Below are positions 8,246-17,056 of a DNA stretch of 64,000 bases, one piece after another. Source of the DNA: Lentzea xinjiangensis (lineage in GTDB: Bacteria > Actinomycetota > Actinomycetes > Mycobacteriales > Pseudonocardiaceae). Both the position numbers and the translations under genes were made by a program. Where the stretch lies: positions 1-64,000 of the forward strand of contig NZ_FOFR01000023.1 in the NCBI RefSeq assembly GCF_900110955.1, given 5' to 3'. Below the pieces are notes generated by a model, which saw only the letters and a list, made by a program, of their open reading frames with translations, was not told the DNA's origin and did not search any database. Every line of letters begins with the position of its first letter. Positions within the stretch are counted from its first letter, which is position 1.

Positions 8246-8557
8246 TCAGGTGGCGCGAGTGTCCAGGGCGGCCAAGCCGCTCTGCCACCGATGCCGCCGT
8301 TCGCTCGCCGTCTGTTCCCACCACGGGGTGCCGCGCTCGCCGAGGGCGATCTTCGCGAGGTGGACTCGTGCGCGCGCGTCCCGCTCCGCCTCGGCGTCGT
8401 CGGCGCGGAGGGCGGCGCCGACGTCCCGGCGAGCCGCCATCAGCAGGCTGCGCAACCGGGCCGCCGGCTCGGGCGGGATCTCGGGGTCGGTGGCCCGCCA
8501 GCGCCGCCCGTTGATCACCACGAAGTGCCCGTCTGGCGTGTGCTCCGGCTCGGCCAT
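8246..8557 (-). CDS. Conserved small hypothetical protein
   Basis: 103-residue soluble protein from the ATG at 8557. The N-terminus reads as a short beta-rich segment (GHFVVINGRRWRATDP); the rest is one long charged helical region rich in Ala/Arg/Asp, ending WWEQTASERRHRWQSGL. I know this shape from actinobacterial genomes, where it has no experimental function. It is divergent from the Nei-type glycosylase gene, with an 82-bp gap. The much longer ORF reading through it on the same strand has atypical composition and was not used. Confidence 0.7.
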   Translation of the reverse strand: MAEPEHTPDGHFVVINGRRWRATDPEIPPEPAARLRSLLMAARRDVGAALRADDAEAERDARARVHLAKIALGERGTPWWEQTASERRHRWQSGLAALDTRAT

Positions 8558-8639
8558 CGCACCAGGATCGCACCGATCGGGAAGCCGGGCTTTTCGTCGC
8601 GTGAATGCACCGGATACCGGTGTGGGTGATGATGGTGCG

Positions 8640-9435
8640 ATGGCGGAGGGCGACACCGTGGCGCGGATCGCGGCACGGCTGCACACCGCCACCGCCGGTT
8701 CGCTGATCGTCCACAGTGACGTCCGGCATCCGCGTTTCGCCACCGTCGACCTGGCCGGACAGCGCATCCTCGACTGGCGTGCGCGGGGCAAGCACCTGTT
8801 GTCCCGCACCGATGCCGGGCTGACGGTGCACTCCCACCTCAGGATGACTGGCTCGTGGTCCGTGCTGCGTCCGCACAAGAGGCTGCCCGCACGGGTCATG
8901 CCCCGGTTGCGGATCGCGCTGCGCCTGCACGACGGCCGCACGCTCGTCGGCGTCGCGCTTCCGGTGCTGACCGTGCTGAAGACGTGTGACGAGCGGACGG
9001 TGGTGGGTCACCTCGGCCCGGACCTGCTCGGCAACGACACCGCGGGCGTCGACAGCCTCACCGTTGCGACGACGCGCGTGGCAGCCGCCGGTGCGGACGC
9101 CATCGTCGCGGCGCTGCTCGACCAGCGCAGAGTGGCGGGGCTCGGCAACATGTGGGCGCAGGAGCTGCTCTTCCTGCACCGCGTCAACCCGTGGCGGGCC
9201 GCCGGCACCGTCGACGGCCTCGACGAGCTGCTCGCCGACGCCCGGCGGCGGTTGCGGCACGCGGTCCTCGCGAACCCGGCCCAGAACACCACCGGCAGAC
9301 CCACGCCCCGGCACTGGGTGTACAGGGAGGGCGGGACGTCCGTGCCTGCGCTGTGCCGCACCGATCGCGTTCCGCCCGGCCGCTCTCACCTCACACGGCC
9401 GGGAAACCTGGTGGTGTCCGGTCTGCCAGGCATGA
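8640..9435 (+). pseudogene. Fpg/Nei-family DNA glycosylase (Nei2-like), frameshifted before zinc finger
   Basis: The reading frame from the ATG at 8640 gives a Nei2-like protein: MAEGDTV N-terminus, RGKHLL, HSHLRMTGSW, HLGPDLL and LDQRRVAGLGNMWAQE with the helix-two-turn-helix. At codon 228 (HWVY, TAC 9321-9323) one extra A at 9324 shifts the frame. Reading from GGG at 9325 restores GRAGRPCLRCAAPI and the second zinc pair WWCPVCQA, stopping at 9433-9435. Unshifted, the protein loses all four zinc cysteines and runs to 9506. Residue 2 is Ala where the catalytic Pro is normally found. Either a true lesion or a one-base sequence error; family assignment is secure. Confidence 0.85.
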
Positions 9436-9482
9436 CGAGTCCGGAAGCGCGAGGAACAGCGAGTCGAGCCCCGAACGAAGGA

Positions 9483-9515
9483 CGGCCCCGGTCACCACTG
9501 GGGTGACCGGGGCCG
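9483..9515. terminator. Bidirectional hairpin terminator
   Basis: 14-bp perfect stem (9483-9496 with 9502-9515, arm CGGCCCCGGTCACC) and a 5-base loop, between the convergent glycosylase and GlsB genes. No T-run, as is common in actinomycetes. Confidence 0.75.
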
Positions 9516-9531
9516 GAGAGTCCGTCAGACC

Positions 9532-9795
9532 TTATCGCACGCTCGCGCGGTTGCGGCCGGCGATGGCCTCCGCGACGCCGATGAGCAGCACCGAGGCGAT
9601 CACGGCGATGATGAAGCCCAGCACGTTGAGCTCGAAGATGTCCCCGGTGCCGAGCAGGTTGGCGATGGTGCCGCCGATGACGGAACCGACCAGCCCCAAA
9701 AGCAGCGTCGCCACGATGCCGAGGTGCTGCTTGCCGGGCTTGATCAGACGGGCGAGCGCGCCGATGATCAGTCCGGCGACGATGAACCCGATCAC
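9532..9795 (-). CDS. GlsB/YeaQ/YmgE family membrane protein
   Basis: 87-residue membrane protein from the GTG at 9795, preceded by AGGAGG and CTGAC. Three hydrophobic segments: IGFIVAGLIIGALARLI with the family's PGKQ turn, then a Gly-rich helix (LLLGLVGSVIGGTIANLLG), then a C-terminal helix. This small, stress-associated family has no known biochemical activity. It ends in a strong shared terminator with the upstream-facing glycosylase gene. Confidence 0.88.
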   Translation of the reverse strand: MIGFIVAGLIIGALARLIKPGKQHLGIVATLLLGLVGSVIGGTIANLLGTGDIFELNVLGFIIAVIASVLLIGVAEAIAGRNRASVR

Positions 9796-9985
9796 GTCAG
9801 CCTCCTGGTGGTCAATTGCGTTGCTCGACTTGGCTACCCAACCGGTTCTCCGCTCAACCACTCCTCCACGGTGGAATCGGGTGGCGCACGGATCCGGTCC
9901 GGTCCACGGTGGCTGAACGTCGGGGACGCCACTGCCTCGACACGCGGTCCGAACAGGAGCGGAGGCGCCCCGTTCCTGGCGGTGG

Positions 9986-10537
9986 TCACCGCAACCAGGT
10001 GTTCGCCCTGACCACGGGGAGATCGTGCCACCGGCGGACCAGTCCCCAGCTCGCGCCGGAGGCGGTGGCCGCGAGCGCGACCAGCACGAGGGCGTAGATG
10101 ATGTGGTAGTCGATGAGCGGGTTGGTCGACATCGTGGGTTCGCCGCCCGAGGTGCGCTGCGCCGGGGGCCATTCCGCCGCCCACATCAGCAGCATCATGA
10201 GCGATCCGCTGGTGGCGGCGATCCGCAGGCCGATGCCGAGCACCAGCGCCACGCCGATCGCGAGCAGGCCGGCCATGAACAGCACGTCGGCCCACCAGGC
10301 GCCGGCGATCTCGTGGAACACCGACTCGAACGGCCCGACGGCGACCCGGCTGAGGAAGCCCTTGGTCGGCGACCCGCCCTCGAACCACGCGTTCTTGGGC
10401 TGGGTGGCGTAGCCGAGGCCGAACGCCTTGTCGAAGAAGGCCCAGAGGAACAGCAGACCGGTCGCGATGCGCAGGACCGCGAGGGCCGCGGCACCCGTTT
10501 CCGTCTCGGTGCGCGACGGGGCGTGAACAGCGGACAT
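9986..10537 (-). CDS. DoxX-family membrane protein
   Basis: 183 residues from the ATG at 10537, with a GGGAGG RBS. Four hydrophobic segments match the DoxX layout: ALAVLRIATGLLFLWAFFDK near residue 20, a segment around the WADVLFMAGLLAIGVALVLG block, the LMMLLMWAAEWPP helix and a C-terminal LVLVALAATASG helix. Family members are integral membrane proteins linked to thiol or redox roles in some bacteria, with no firm function here. The upstream region on the same strand holds only a degraded dehydrogenase remnant. Confidence 0.85.
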   Translation of the reverse strand: MSAVHAPSRTETETGAAALAVLRIATGLLFLWAFFDKAFGLGYATQPKNAWFEGGSPTKGFLSRVAVGPFESVFHEIAGAWWADVLFMAGLLAIGVALVLGIGLRIAATSGSLMMLLMWAAEWPPAQRTSGGEPTMSTNPLIDYHIIYALVLVALAATASGASWGLVRRWHDLPVVRANTWLR

Positions 10538-10696
10538 CGTTACCTCCCAAGAAGTTCTCTGCACAGGAGTCTTCTCGGGAAGGTGGCGTGCGAACGCGGT
10601 CCTTGGTCCCGATCCGGCCGGGACGTCATGACCCACGGCGCCTCCGCTCAGCCGTTGTCCGCACGGGCCACGGACGCGTGCGACTCACCCGGTCGA

Positions 10697-10892
10697 TCAC
10701 GCGTCGCCGACCCAGAACGTGCGGATGGTGGTGAACTCGCCGATGCCGGCGGCGGCCGTGCCCGCTGCGTTTGGTGCCGCCGAAGGGAAGGCGGGGATCG
10801 GAGGCGACGACCGCGTTGGCGAACACCGCGCCGCTGATGATCGTCCGTGCCAGGCGCACGGCTCGGCCGGTGTCGGCGGTCCAGATGCTCAC
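10697..10892 (-). pseudogene. C-terminal remnant of an NAD(P) aldehyde dehydrogenase
   Basis: The segment first reads SIWTADTGRAVRLARTI, SGAVFANAVVASDPRLPFGGTKRSG, which is the C-terminal end of succinate-semialdehyde-type aldehyde dehydrogenases. After the FGGTKRSG block the frame shifts; the other frame then gives AGIGEFTTIRTFWVGDA and a TGA at 10697-10699, the normal family ending. The catalytic Cys/Glu and NAD-binding parts are absent upstream, so this is a truncated, frameshifted relic. Confidence 0.7.
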
Positions 10893-11241
10893 CGCCAGCC
10901 GGCGCGCGCCGGACCGCGCCCTTGCGGCAGCCGGTCAGCACCAGCACCTTGCCGACGAGCTCATCGGCGACCTCGGCCAGGTCGTAGAAGGGTCGGCCCT
11001 TCTCGGTCCCGTCGCGCAGATGCGCCGGTCAGTGACCGGATCACCGCCGTGGTGGTCGTCGAGCGTTGGCATGTGTGCGTTCATGCCTGCCGAGTTGCTG
11101 TCTCCCACGTGTCCATCCACTCATCCAACCCGGCCTCGCTACTGGTCAACGGTCAGTGACGAACCAACCCCTGCTGGGCCGGCTTCATGGTTTGTCGACG
11201 AAGGCGGTCGAACGGGGTCGAACGCGGCCTACTATGCGCGC
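10893..11241. other. Intergenic region upstream of the 452-residue protein
   Basis: 349 bp without a supported gene. The left part probably derives from the decayed dehydrogenase; the right part should carry the promoter of the gene starting at 11242. No hairpin or known element recognised. Confidence 0.35.
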
Positions 11242-12600
11242 ATGTGGAAGGTTCCGGTCACCGCGCCGGAGGCGCTGCCCTACATCGTCGACGCGGCGCG
11301 CCGTGAGGGCTACCTCGGGCTCATCGTCGTGCTCGCCCGTACCGCGGAGGCCCGCACGCTGCACGAGGAGCTGATCCGCGACTGGACCAGCATCCACGAC
11401 GTGACGGGCCAACGCATCGCGGTGCTGTGCCCCGACCCCGAGTTCGTGCTGCAGGAGCAGGAGAGGGAGGGCCGCTACTTCGCCGTGGACAACCCAGAGA
11501 CCTACTACTGGAAGAGGCTGACGCTCGACGACGCGCGCGGTTTGGACCACACCGTGCTGACGGTCCCCGGTCGGGGCGCTCGCCCGCGTGGCAAGTCCTC
11601 CCCCTTCCCGCCCCGGCGGTTCAAGGAGCAGCAAGCCGCATGGACCGAGGCGGTCACGCGCTGCGCCCACCACTTCGGCGTTCCCGAGGCCCGGCTGCCC
11701 GCCGTGCTCGTGCTGTGCCTGCGCGACGACCGGGACGTGCTGGTCCGGCTCCGGCCGGAGACGAGCATCTACCGGCTGTGCAAGGGAATCGCGTCCCACC
11801 CCGGGCACGAGCCGGGGGACGGGGACCTGATGGACGAACGCGACGCGCTCAAAGGGGCCCTCAAACAGCTCGGAACTGGCCAAAGCCGGTTGGCGCAGGT
11901 GCCGGTCCGGGAACCGCTGCGGACCACGCGGGCGTTGCTGGCCGACGCCGACGTGGGCGCGCAGTTCGAGGGGCTGCGCAAGCATCTGGGGCTGATCGCG
12001 CCGGAGCAGGCGGAGGTGTGGCGTCGGGAGCTCGATGAACTCGCCGGCTCGGACACCGGCCATGATGCCGTGCTGTGCTGGCTGACCGAGATGATCCGGA
12101 GTGTTCGCGCGCATCCGGACAAGGTCGCGTTCCTCGGTCTGGACAAGAAGGCGCGCAAGGCGAAACAGGCCGTCGAGCAGGCTGTGAACCCGCCCCTGGC
12201 GTGGCGCCATGTTCCCGAGACCCCGGCCGAGAAAGCCGAACGGGAGCGAGAATGCGCCCGAGCCCAGGCCAGACTCCGCGAGGTGGAGCAGACGCTGGCG
12301 AGCAGGCAGGGACTGGCCGCCGCGTGTGAGAGCGCGGCCAAGGCCGAGCTGGGGGACTGCGAGGTCGATCAGCTCGAGCTGGAGGAGTACATCAGCCTCC
12401 GTCGCGGCCACCGCACGGAACGCATCCACGTCGTGACGCCGATCGGCCCGTCGTCCGCTGACCACCACGACATGGGGGTGCGCAACCACATCTCCGGGAC
12501 GGTGCACGGGATTGCGTTGCAGGCGGAACACGTCGACACCCTGCACATCCATCCGCGCCGCCGCTGGTTCCCCGGCTTGCGGTGGAGGCGCGAGCGGTAG
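11242..12600 (+). CDS. Unrecognised protein with coiled coil and amyloid-motif-like C-terminus
   Basis: 452 residues from the ATG at 11242. Residues 1-80 look like an alpha/beta (thioredoxin-like) fold: PYIVDAARREGYLGLIVVLA, then RDWTSIHDVTGQRIAVLCPD. Residues about 110-220 contain a second alpha/beta block (LPAVLVLCLRDDRDVLVRL). A helical, strongly charged region around 330-400 should form a coiled coil. The last 35 residues hold NHISGTVHGIALQAEHVDT, resembling the SGxVxGxxVQAxxI repeats at the ends of actinomycete STAND/NLR-like proteins that have been proposed as amyloid signalling motifs. No catalytic motif is recognised. No obvious operon partner; a partner elsewhere with the same motif is possible. 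Confidence 0.65.
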   Translation: MWKVPVTAPEALPYIVDAARREGYLGLIVVLARTAEARTLHEELIRDWTSIHDVTGQRIAVLCPDPEFVLQEQEREGRYFAVDNPETYYWKRLTLDDARGLDHTVLTVPGRGARPRGKSSPFPPRRFKEQQAAWTEAVTRCAHHFGVPEARLPAVLVLCLRDDRDVLVRLRPETSIYRLCKGIASHPGHEPGDGDLMDERDALKGALKQLGTGQSRLAQVPVREPLRTTRALLADADVGAQFEGLRKHLGLIAPEQAEVWRRELDELAGSDTGHDAVLCWLTEMIRSVRAHPDKVAFLGLDKKARKAKQAVEQAVNPPLAWRHVPETPAEKAERERECARAQARLREVEQTLASRQGLAAACESAAKAELGDCEVDQLELEEYISLRRGHRTERIHVVTPIGPSSADHHDMGVRNHISGTVHGIALQAEHVDTLHIHPRRRWFPGLRWRRER

Positions 12601-12810
12601 GTCATGCCGTGCTCGTCTCGTTGCCGCGGTACGCGTATCGGCTCAGCATCTGTCATCCGGGGCCCGCCTGATCATCTGGTAGACGAGCACAACGATGAGA
12701 AGACCGGCGCAGAGATCAAGCCGATGGCGGGTAATGCGCGTTCCCCGTGACCGCGAGCCCGGTGTGACGGTCGAGCAGATCGCAAGGGGTTCCTTCTTCA
12801 TCCGTGCTAA

Positions 12811-12823
12811 GTCCTCAGTGGAC
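12811..12823 (+). repeat. Interspersed 13-bp motif, intergenic copy
   Basis: Exact GTCCTCAGTGGAC, identical to the copy at 5674-5686, in non-coding sequence 115 bp before the large palindrome. Confidence 0.6.
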
Positions 12824-12937
12824 TGTCAGGGTGGGCCGCGGCGTCGGCCGGCGTCGAACGCTGTGGGAACAGCCTGCCGCCGCGAGGGGTCGCGCCGGAT
12901 CGATCACGCGGCCGGGGATCACCGCCGACGCGGTAGA

Positions 12938-12967
12938 CCCGCCATCCTCCGATCGGAGGATGGCGGG
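12938..12967. repeat. 30-bp perfect palindrome
   Basis: Arm CCCGCCATCCTCC, centre GATC, then the exact inverse arm. As RNA it would form a 13-bp stem with a tetraloop and could terminate transcription in either direction; no T-run follows. As DNA it could be a dimer-binding site. It stands about 340 bp after the upstream gene and 120 bp before the GNAT gene. Confidence 0.7.
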
Positions 12968-13088
12968 CGCGGCGGCGGCGTGCTCACGGCCTGGATCGCC
13001 GGCCGGTGCCTGCCGGATACTGGCTGTGGCACCGGTGGGCGTTCGGATCGGCGCGAGCCGCTCTGGCGCGTGCGTGAAGGGGACCGAG

Positions 13089-14129
13089 ATGGTGGGGGAC
13101 GTCGAGCTCGAAGCATTCGACCCCGATCGGGCGCAGCGGGCCGACCTGCTGGCCTGGTACGGGTTCGCGATGGCCGTCCGCGAGCACGAGAGACCCGGCC
13201 GGGAGGCGCGGCCCTTCGACGAGTGGCTCGCCGACCTGCGCCTGCCCGACGCGGGGTGCGGTCCGCACGAGTTCTGAGGCGCACGCCGGAACGGCGAGCT
13301 GGTGGCCACGGCCGGGGTGTACCTGCTGCCGGGCGAGAGCGACCAGGTCGCGCTGACGAGCATCACGGTCGCCCCCGACCGGCGGCGCGCGGGCGTCGGC
13401 ACCGCCGTCCTGCACCTGCTGCTACCGCTGCTGGAGGCGCGCGGCAGGACGGTCGTCGAGGGGTGGGACCTGGAGGTCGACGGTCCCGGGCACCGCTGGG
13501 CGACGGCCGTCGGCCTGCGCACCGCCAAGCCGATGGTGGTCCAGTGGCTGCACCTGGCGGACGTCGACCCGGCGACGTGGGACGTGCTCGTCCCCGCGGG
13601 GTACCGGGTGGTGGACTTCTCCGGCGCGGTGCCGGACGAGCTGGTGGACTCGTTCGCCCGCACGCTCACCGCCATGCGCGACGCGCCGATCGGCGAGTCC
13701 CGCCTGGTGTTCCCGGTGTGGACGGTCGACCGGGTCCGGGAGGCGGAGGCGGAGCTGCGCGCGAGCGGCATCGGCCGGCGCGGTGTGCTCGCGGTGAACG
13801 AGCTGACGAACGAAGTCGCCGCGCTGACGTTGCTGGACCTCTACCCGACGTTGCCCACGTGGGGCGTTCAGCGGGACACCGTGGTGAGCCCCTCCGAGCG
13901 CGGCCGTGGGCTCGGGCTGTGCGTCAAGGCCCGGATGCTGCGGCGGCTGCGGGAACAACGGCCGGAGATCGACCGCGTGCACACCGGGACCGGCGGCGAC
14001 AACGAGCACATGATCAGGATCAACCACCGGCTCGGCTACCGGACGACCCGCGTCTCCGCCGGGGTCAACGCGAAGATCTCCGAACTGCGCGACCGGCGTG
14101 CCGGAGCCGCAGGCCGCGAGAGCGACTGA
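13089..14129 (+). pseudogene. GNAT-type N-acetyltransferase interrupted by an in-frame TGA
   Basis: One reading frame runs from the ATG at 13089 (preceded by GAAGGGG) to 14129, broken only by TGA at 13275-13277 (codon 63). Before it is the N-terminal part (DLLAWYGFAMAVREHERPG); after it, without frame change, come RNGELVATAGVYLLPG and the acetyl-CoA binding motif ITVAPDRRRAGVGTAVL. The C-terminal half is a second GNAT-like unit with SERGRGLGLCVKARML. A Trp (TGG) at the stop would give EFWGARRNGELVA, a natural GNAT sequence, so TGG-to-TGA is the simplest explanation. A GTG at 13302 could start a shortened protein that keeps most of the fold. Confidence 0.8.
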
Positions 14130-14202
14130 CCGGAGGCCGTCCGGCGTGCGGCCTGGCATCGGGGGAGAGCCGCACCGCCCGGCGTGCCTTCCCCCGGTGA
14201 CC

Positions 14203-17052
14203 TCATTTCCGCGCGATGAAGCCGGCGAGTGCGGCGGACAGCTGGGTCCGGCGGCGCACGCCGAGTTTGCGGTAGATGCTCGTGAGGTGGAACTCGACCG
14301 TGCGGCGCGAGACGTTCAGCTTGTGCGCGATCTCGTCGTTCGAGTTCCCTTCGAGCACCAGGCCGGCCACGCGGTGTTCGTGCGGCGTCAGCGCGAGCAC
14401 GGTCGTCCGGGGATCGGGCGGCACGACCCTCGTCGGCCCGGCGGGCCGGGGGACGTGCGCGCGTGGTGTGCCGGTGGAGGCCGGGCCGGCGAACCGCTCT
14501 CCCGGCTCCACGGCGACGCCGCACTGCTCGCCGAGCTTCTTCGCCTCCGCGAGGTGGTGCCGGGCGGCGTCGTGTTGACCCCGCTCCCACCGCGTGCCGG
14601 CGAGTTCCAGCAGCACCTCTGCGTGCAGCATCCGGGCGGACGACCGCCTCAGCACCGAGTCGGCCTCGGTCAGCCACGGGTCCGCGGCGGCGCCACCGGT
14701 CGCGATGCCCACCGTCAGCAGCGCGCGGCCGACCACGGTCGGCGCACCCCAAGCCCGTGCCAGCTCCAACTCCCGCGACGCCAGGTCGAGCGCGGGCTCG
14801 CGCCGGCCGATCCGCAGGTGTGCCAGTGCCGCGTAGGACCGCCAGGGGCGCAATGCCGGGCTGGGCCTGCCCCAGGCCTCGAACCGCTCACCGCACTCGA
14901 GCTGGTCGGCGAGCGCTCCCTGGCTGTCGCCGAGCTCCATCCGCAGCGCGCCTCTGGCGTGCAGGAGCGCGGTGTGGTGCCAGGTGTGCGGCAGTGCCCT
15001 GAACTTGCCGAACGGCTGGAGCGCCTTCTCCGCCGCGTCGACATCGCCGAGCGCGAGCTGAGCGCGGACTCGGGCGTCGACGGCGTAGACGTGTCCGAAG
15101 TGGTCGGACGGCAGCCTCGCGGTTTGCGTCGCGGACAACGCCAGCTCCGCGTCCGCGACCGCCTCGGCGAAGGATCCGCGGTGGTGGTGCGCCCGCGACC
15201 GCAGGGTGTGGCCGAGCAGCGTGATCATCGTCAGCCCTTCGCGGTGGGCTTCGAGCAGGATCTCGTCGCAGTGGCGCAGCACGAGCTCCACCTCGTCGGC
15301 GCGCAGCAAGGAGTTGAGCACCCCGACCATCCGCTGCGGGTGCTGCAGGATCGAGGCCACACCTCCGGACAGCGCCGCGAGCGCCGCCTCCCGGCACAGC
15401 GCCAGGTCGACACCCCGGTTGCTGGCGTCCTCGGCGATCAGCCCCGCCAACGCGCGGCCGTGCGCGTCACCGCGGCGCCACTCCCGCTCGTCGAACCGCC
15501 GGAGGTCCACCTGACCGGTGGAGGCGTCCTGCGACGGCACGGTGATGCGTTCCAGCAGGCGCAACACGTCGACGGCCGCGGGGATCTTCGGCCCGATCTC
15601 GCTCATCGTCCGCCGCAGCACCTCGCTCGCGTTGTCGTACGCACCGTCGAAGTACAGGACCTGGGCGAGCCGGCAGGCGACCGCGACGACCTCCTCCGGG
15701 TCGTCCAGCCCGGTCATCCCCTCCTGCAGGTGCACCACGGCCATCCGCGGGTCGAAGCAGGTCTCGGCCAGACCCAGCCGCACCAGCAGTTCTTTCCGCT
15801 GCGGGGCGCAGAGATCCTCGTCGAGGGCCCGGTCGAGGAGCTTCGCGCCGGAGCGGGGATCGCCCTCGACGATCACGGTGTCGGCGGCGGTGCGCAGGGC
15901 CTCCACTGCCCAGGCACCCAGGCGGGAGGACGTCCGCAGGACGTGGCCTGCCACGAGAGGAGCGGGCGCCCGCGTGTCGTGCAGGAACTGGGCGGCCCTG
16001 GCGTGCAGCTCCTCGCGTTCCTCGTAGCAGACCGCGCTGTCGATCGCGCTCTTGAGCACCGGGTGTGCGAACGTGAGCGCGCCCTCCGGTGCGAGCACGC
16101 CCATCCCCTCGAGCTGCCGCACCTGGTCGGCGGCAGCGCCGTTGTTCGTGCCGAGGACGGCGGCCAAGAGGTCCAGGTCGGCCGGCTCCACGACCGCGAT
16201 CGCCTTGGCGACCTCGACGAGCCGGCGTGACTGGCGGTTGAGCCGCGCGAGCATCGATCGGCCGAGCTCCACGGGATCGGGGCGGGGCAGTGCGGCCGCG
16301 GCCCTCTCGTCCGGCGGCACCGATCGTTCCCGCATCAGCTCCAGGACGTGGCTCGTCACCATGGGGCAGCCGCTGGTGGCGTCGATGACGGCCGCGGCGA
16401 ACTCCTCGTCCGGCGTGCGCCCGAGCATCCGCTCGGTGAGCTGCACGACGTCCCGCGTCGTGAACACCGCGAGCTTCATGCGCTCCGAGTACATCTCCAG
16501 CTCCGCGATCAGCAGGGGATCGGTCGGCCGAATCCCCGGCGTGCGGGACACCAGGATGACGACCGGCAGCTTGACCACGCGGTGGACCAGGTAGTTCAGC
16601 CAGCGCAACGACGGCACGTCCGCCCATTGCACGTCGTCGACGACCAGGCAGAGCGGGGCGCGCTGGGCGAGACCGGCGGTGAAGCGGTAAACGCCCCGGA
16701 CCGCCTGGTGGACGCGGCTCTCCGCCGGGTCGTCCGCCTCGGCGGTGAAGTGCCCGGCGATGACGTCGTGCCCATGCGGTGCGGTTTCGTCGTTCCGGCC
16801 GGGGAGCGGTTCCTCGCGCAGGTGCTCGAAGAGCTGCTGCACGACGGCGAAGGGCACCTCGCGCTCCATCGGCGACGCCGTCGCCCGGCAGACCACGAAC
16901 CCGCGTTCGCGGGCCAGTTCGCACGCCACGTCCAGAAGCGCCGTCTTGCCGATGCCGGTCGCGCCCTCGACCAGGAGCGTGACGGGCGTCGCGGCCATCG
17001 CGGTCCTCTGGTCCGGCCCACGGTTCGCCGGGTGGGACGCGGCGACGAACAC
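14203..17052 (-). CDS. LAL-type LuxR family ATPase regulator
   Basis: 949 residues. Walker A GATGIGKT lies at residues 30-37, very near the N-terminus; the Walker B-like LCLVVDDVQWAD is near residue 135. A long helical/TPR-like middle follows, and a C-terminal LuxR helix-turn-helix (LTPHEHRVAGLVLEGNSNDEIAHKLNVSRRTVEFHLTSIYRKLGV). This is the MalT/LAL domain order: an ATP-dependent activator that binds DNA through its last 65 residues. The GTG at 17052 lies four bases after the stop of the CPBP gene, so the two form an operon. The N-terminal leader before Walker A is shorter than in many relatives. The ligand is unknown. Confidence 0.9.
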   Translation of the reverse strand: MFVAASHPANRGPDQRTAMAATPVTLLVEGATGIGKTALLDVACELARERGFVVCRATASPMEREVPFAVVQQLFEHLREEPLPGRNDETAPHGHDVIAGHFTAEADDPAESRVHQAVRGVYRFTAGLAQRAPLCLVVDDVQWADVPSLRWLNYLVHRVVKLPVVILVSRTPGIRPTDPLLIAELEMYSERMKLAVFTTRDVVQLTERMLGRTPDEEFAAAVIDATSGCPMVTSHVLELMRERSVPPDERAAAALPRPDPVELGRSMLARLNRQSRRLVEVAKAIAVVEPADLDLLAAVLGTNNGAAADQVRQLEGMGVLAPEGALTFAHPVLKSAIDSAVCYEEREELHARAAQFLHDTRAPAPLVAGHVLRTSSRLGAWAVEALRTAADTVIVEGDPRSGAKLLDRALDEDLCAPQRKELLVRLGLAETCFDPRMAVVHLQEGMTGLDDPEEVVAVACRLAQVLYFDGAYDNASEVLRRTMSEIGPKIPAAVDVLRLLERITVPSQDASTGQVDLRRFDEREWRRGDAHGRALAGLIAEDASNRGVDLALCREAALAALSGGVASILQHPQRMVGVLNSLLRADEVELVLRHCDEILLEAHREGLTMITLLGHTLRSRAHHHRGSFAEAVADAELALSATQTARLPSDHFGHVYAVDARVRAQLALGDVDAAEKALQPFGKFRALPHTWHHTALLHARGALRMELGDSQGALADQLECGERFEAWGRPSPALRPWRSYAALAHLRIGRREPALDLASRELELARAWGAPTVVGRALLTVGIATGGAAADPWLTEADSVLRRSSARMLHAEVLLELAGTRWERGQHDAARHHLAEAKKLGEQCGVAVEPGERFAGPASTGTPRAHVPRPAGPTRVVPPDPRTTVLALTPHEHRVAGLVLEGNSNDEIAHKLNVSRRTVEFHLTSIYRKLGVRRRTQLSAALAGFIARK

Positions 17053-17056
17053 GGCC

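Larger units (their letters stand above)
12601..13088. other. Intergenic region with motif copy and large palindrome
   Basis: 488 bp without a supported gene. It contains the exact 13-bp motif at 12811-12823 and a 30-bp perfect palindrome at 12938-12967, both described separately. The end should contain the promoter of the GNAT gene. Confidence 0.45.

Noticed and set aside
7311-8639. Upstream extension of the glycosylase frame by 443 codons
   Set aside because: It runs through the spore photoproduct lyase gene in another frame; the family N-terminus MAEGDTV starts at 8640.
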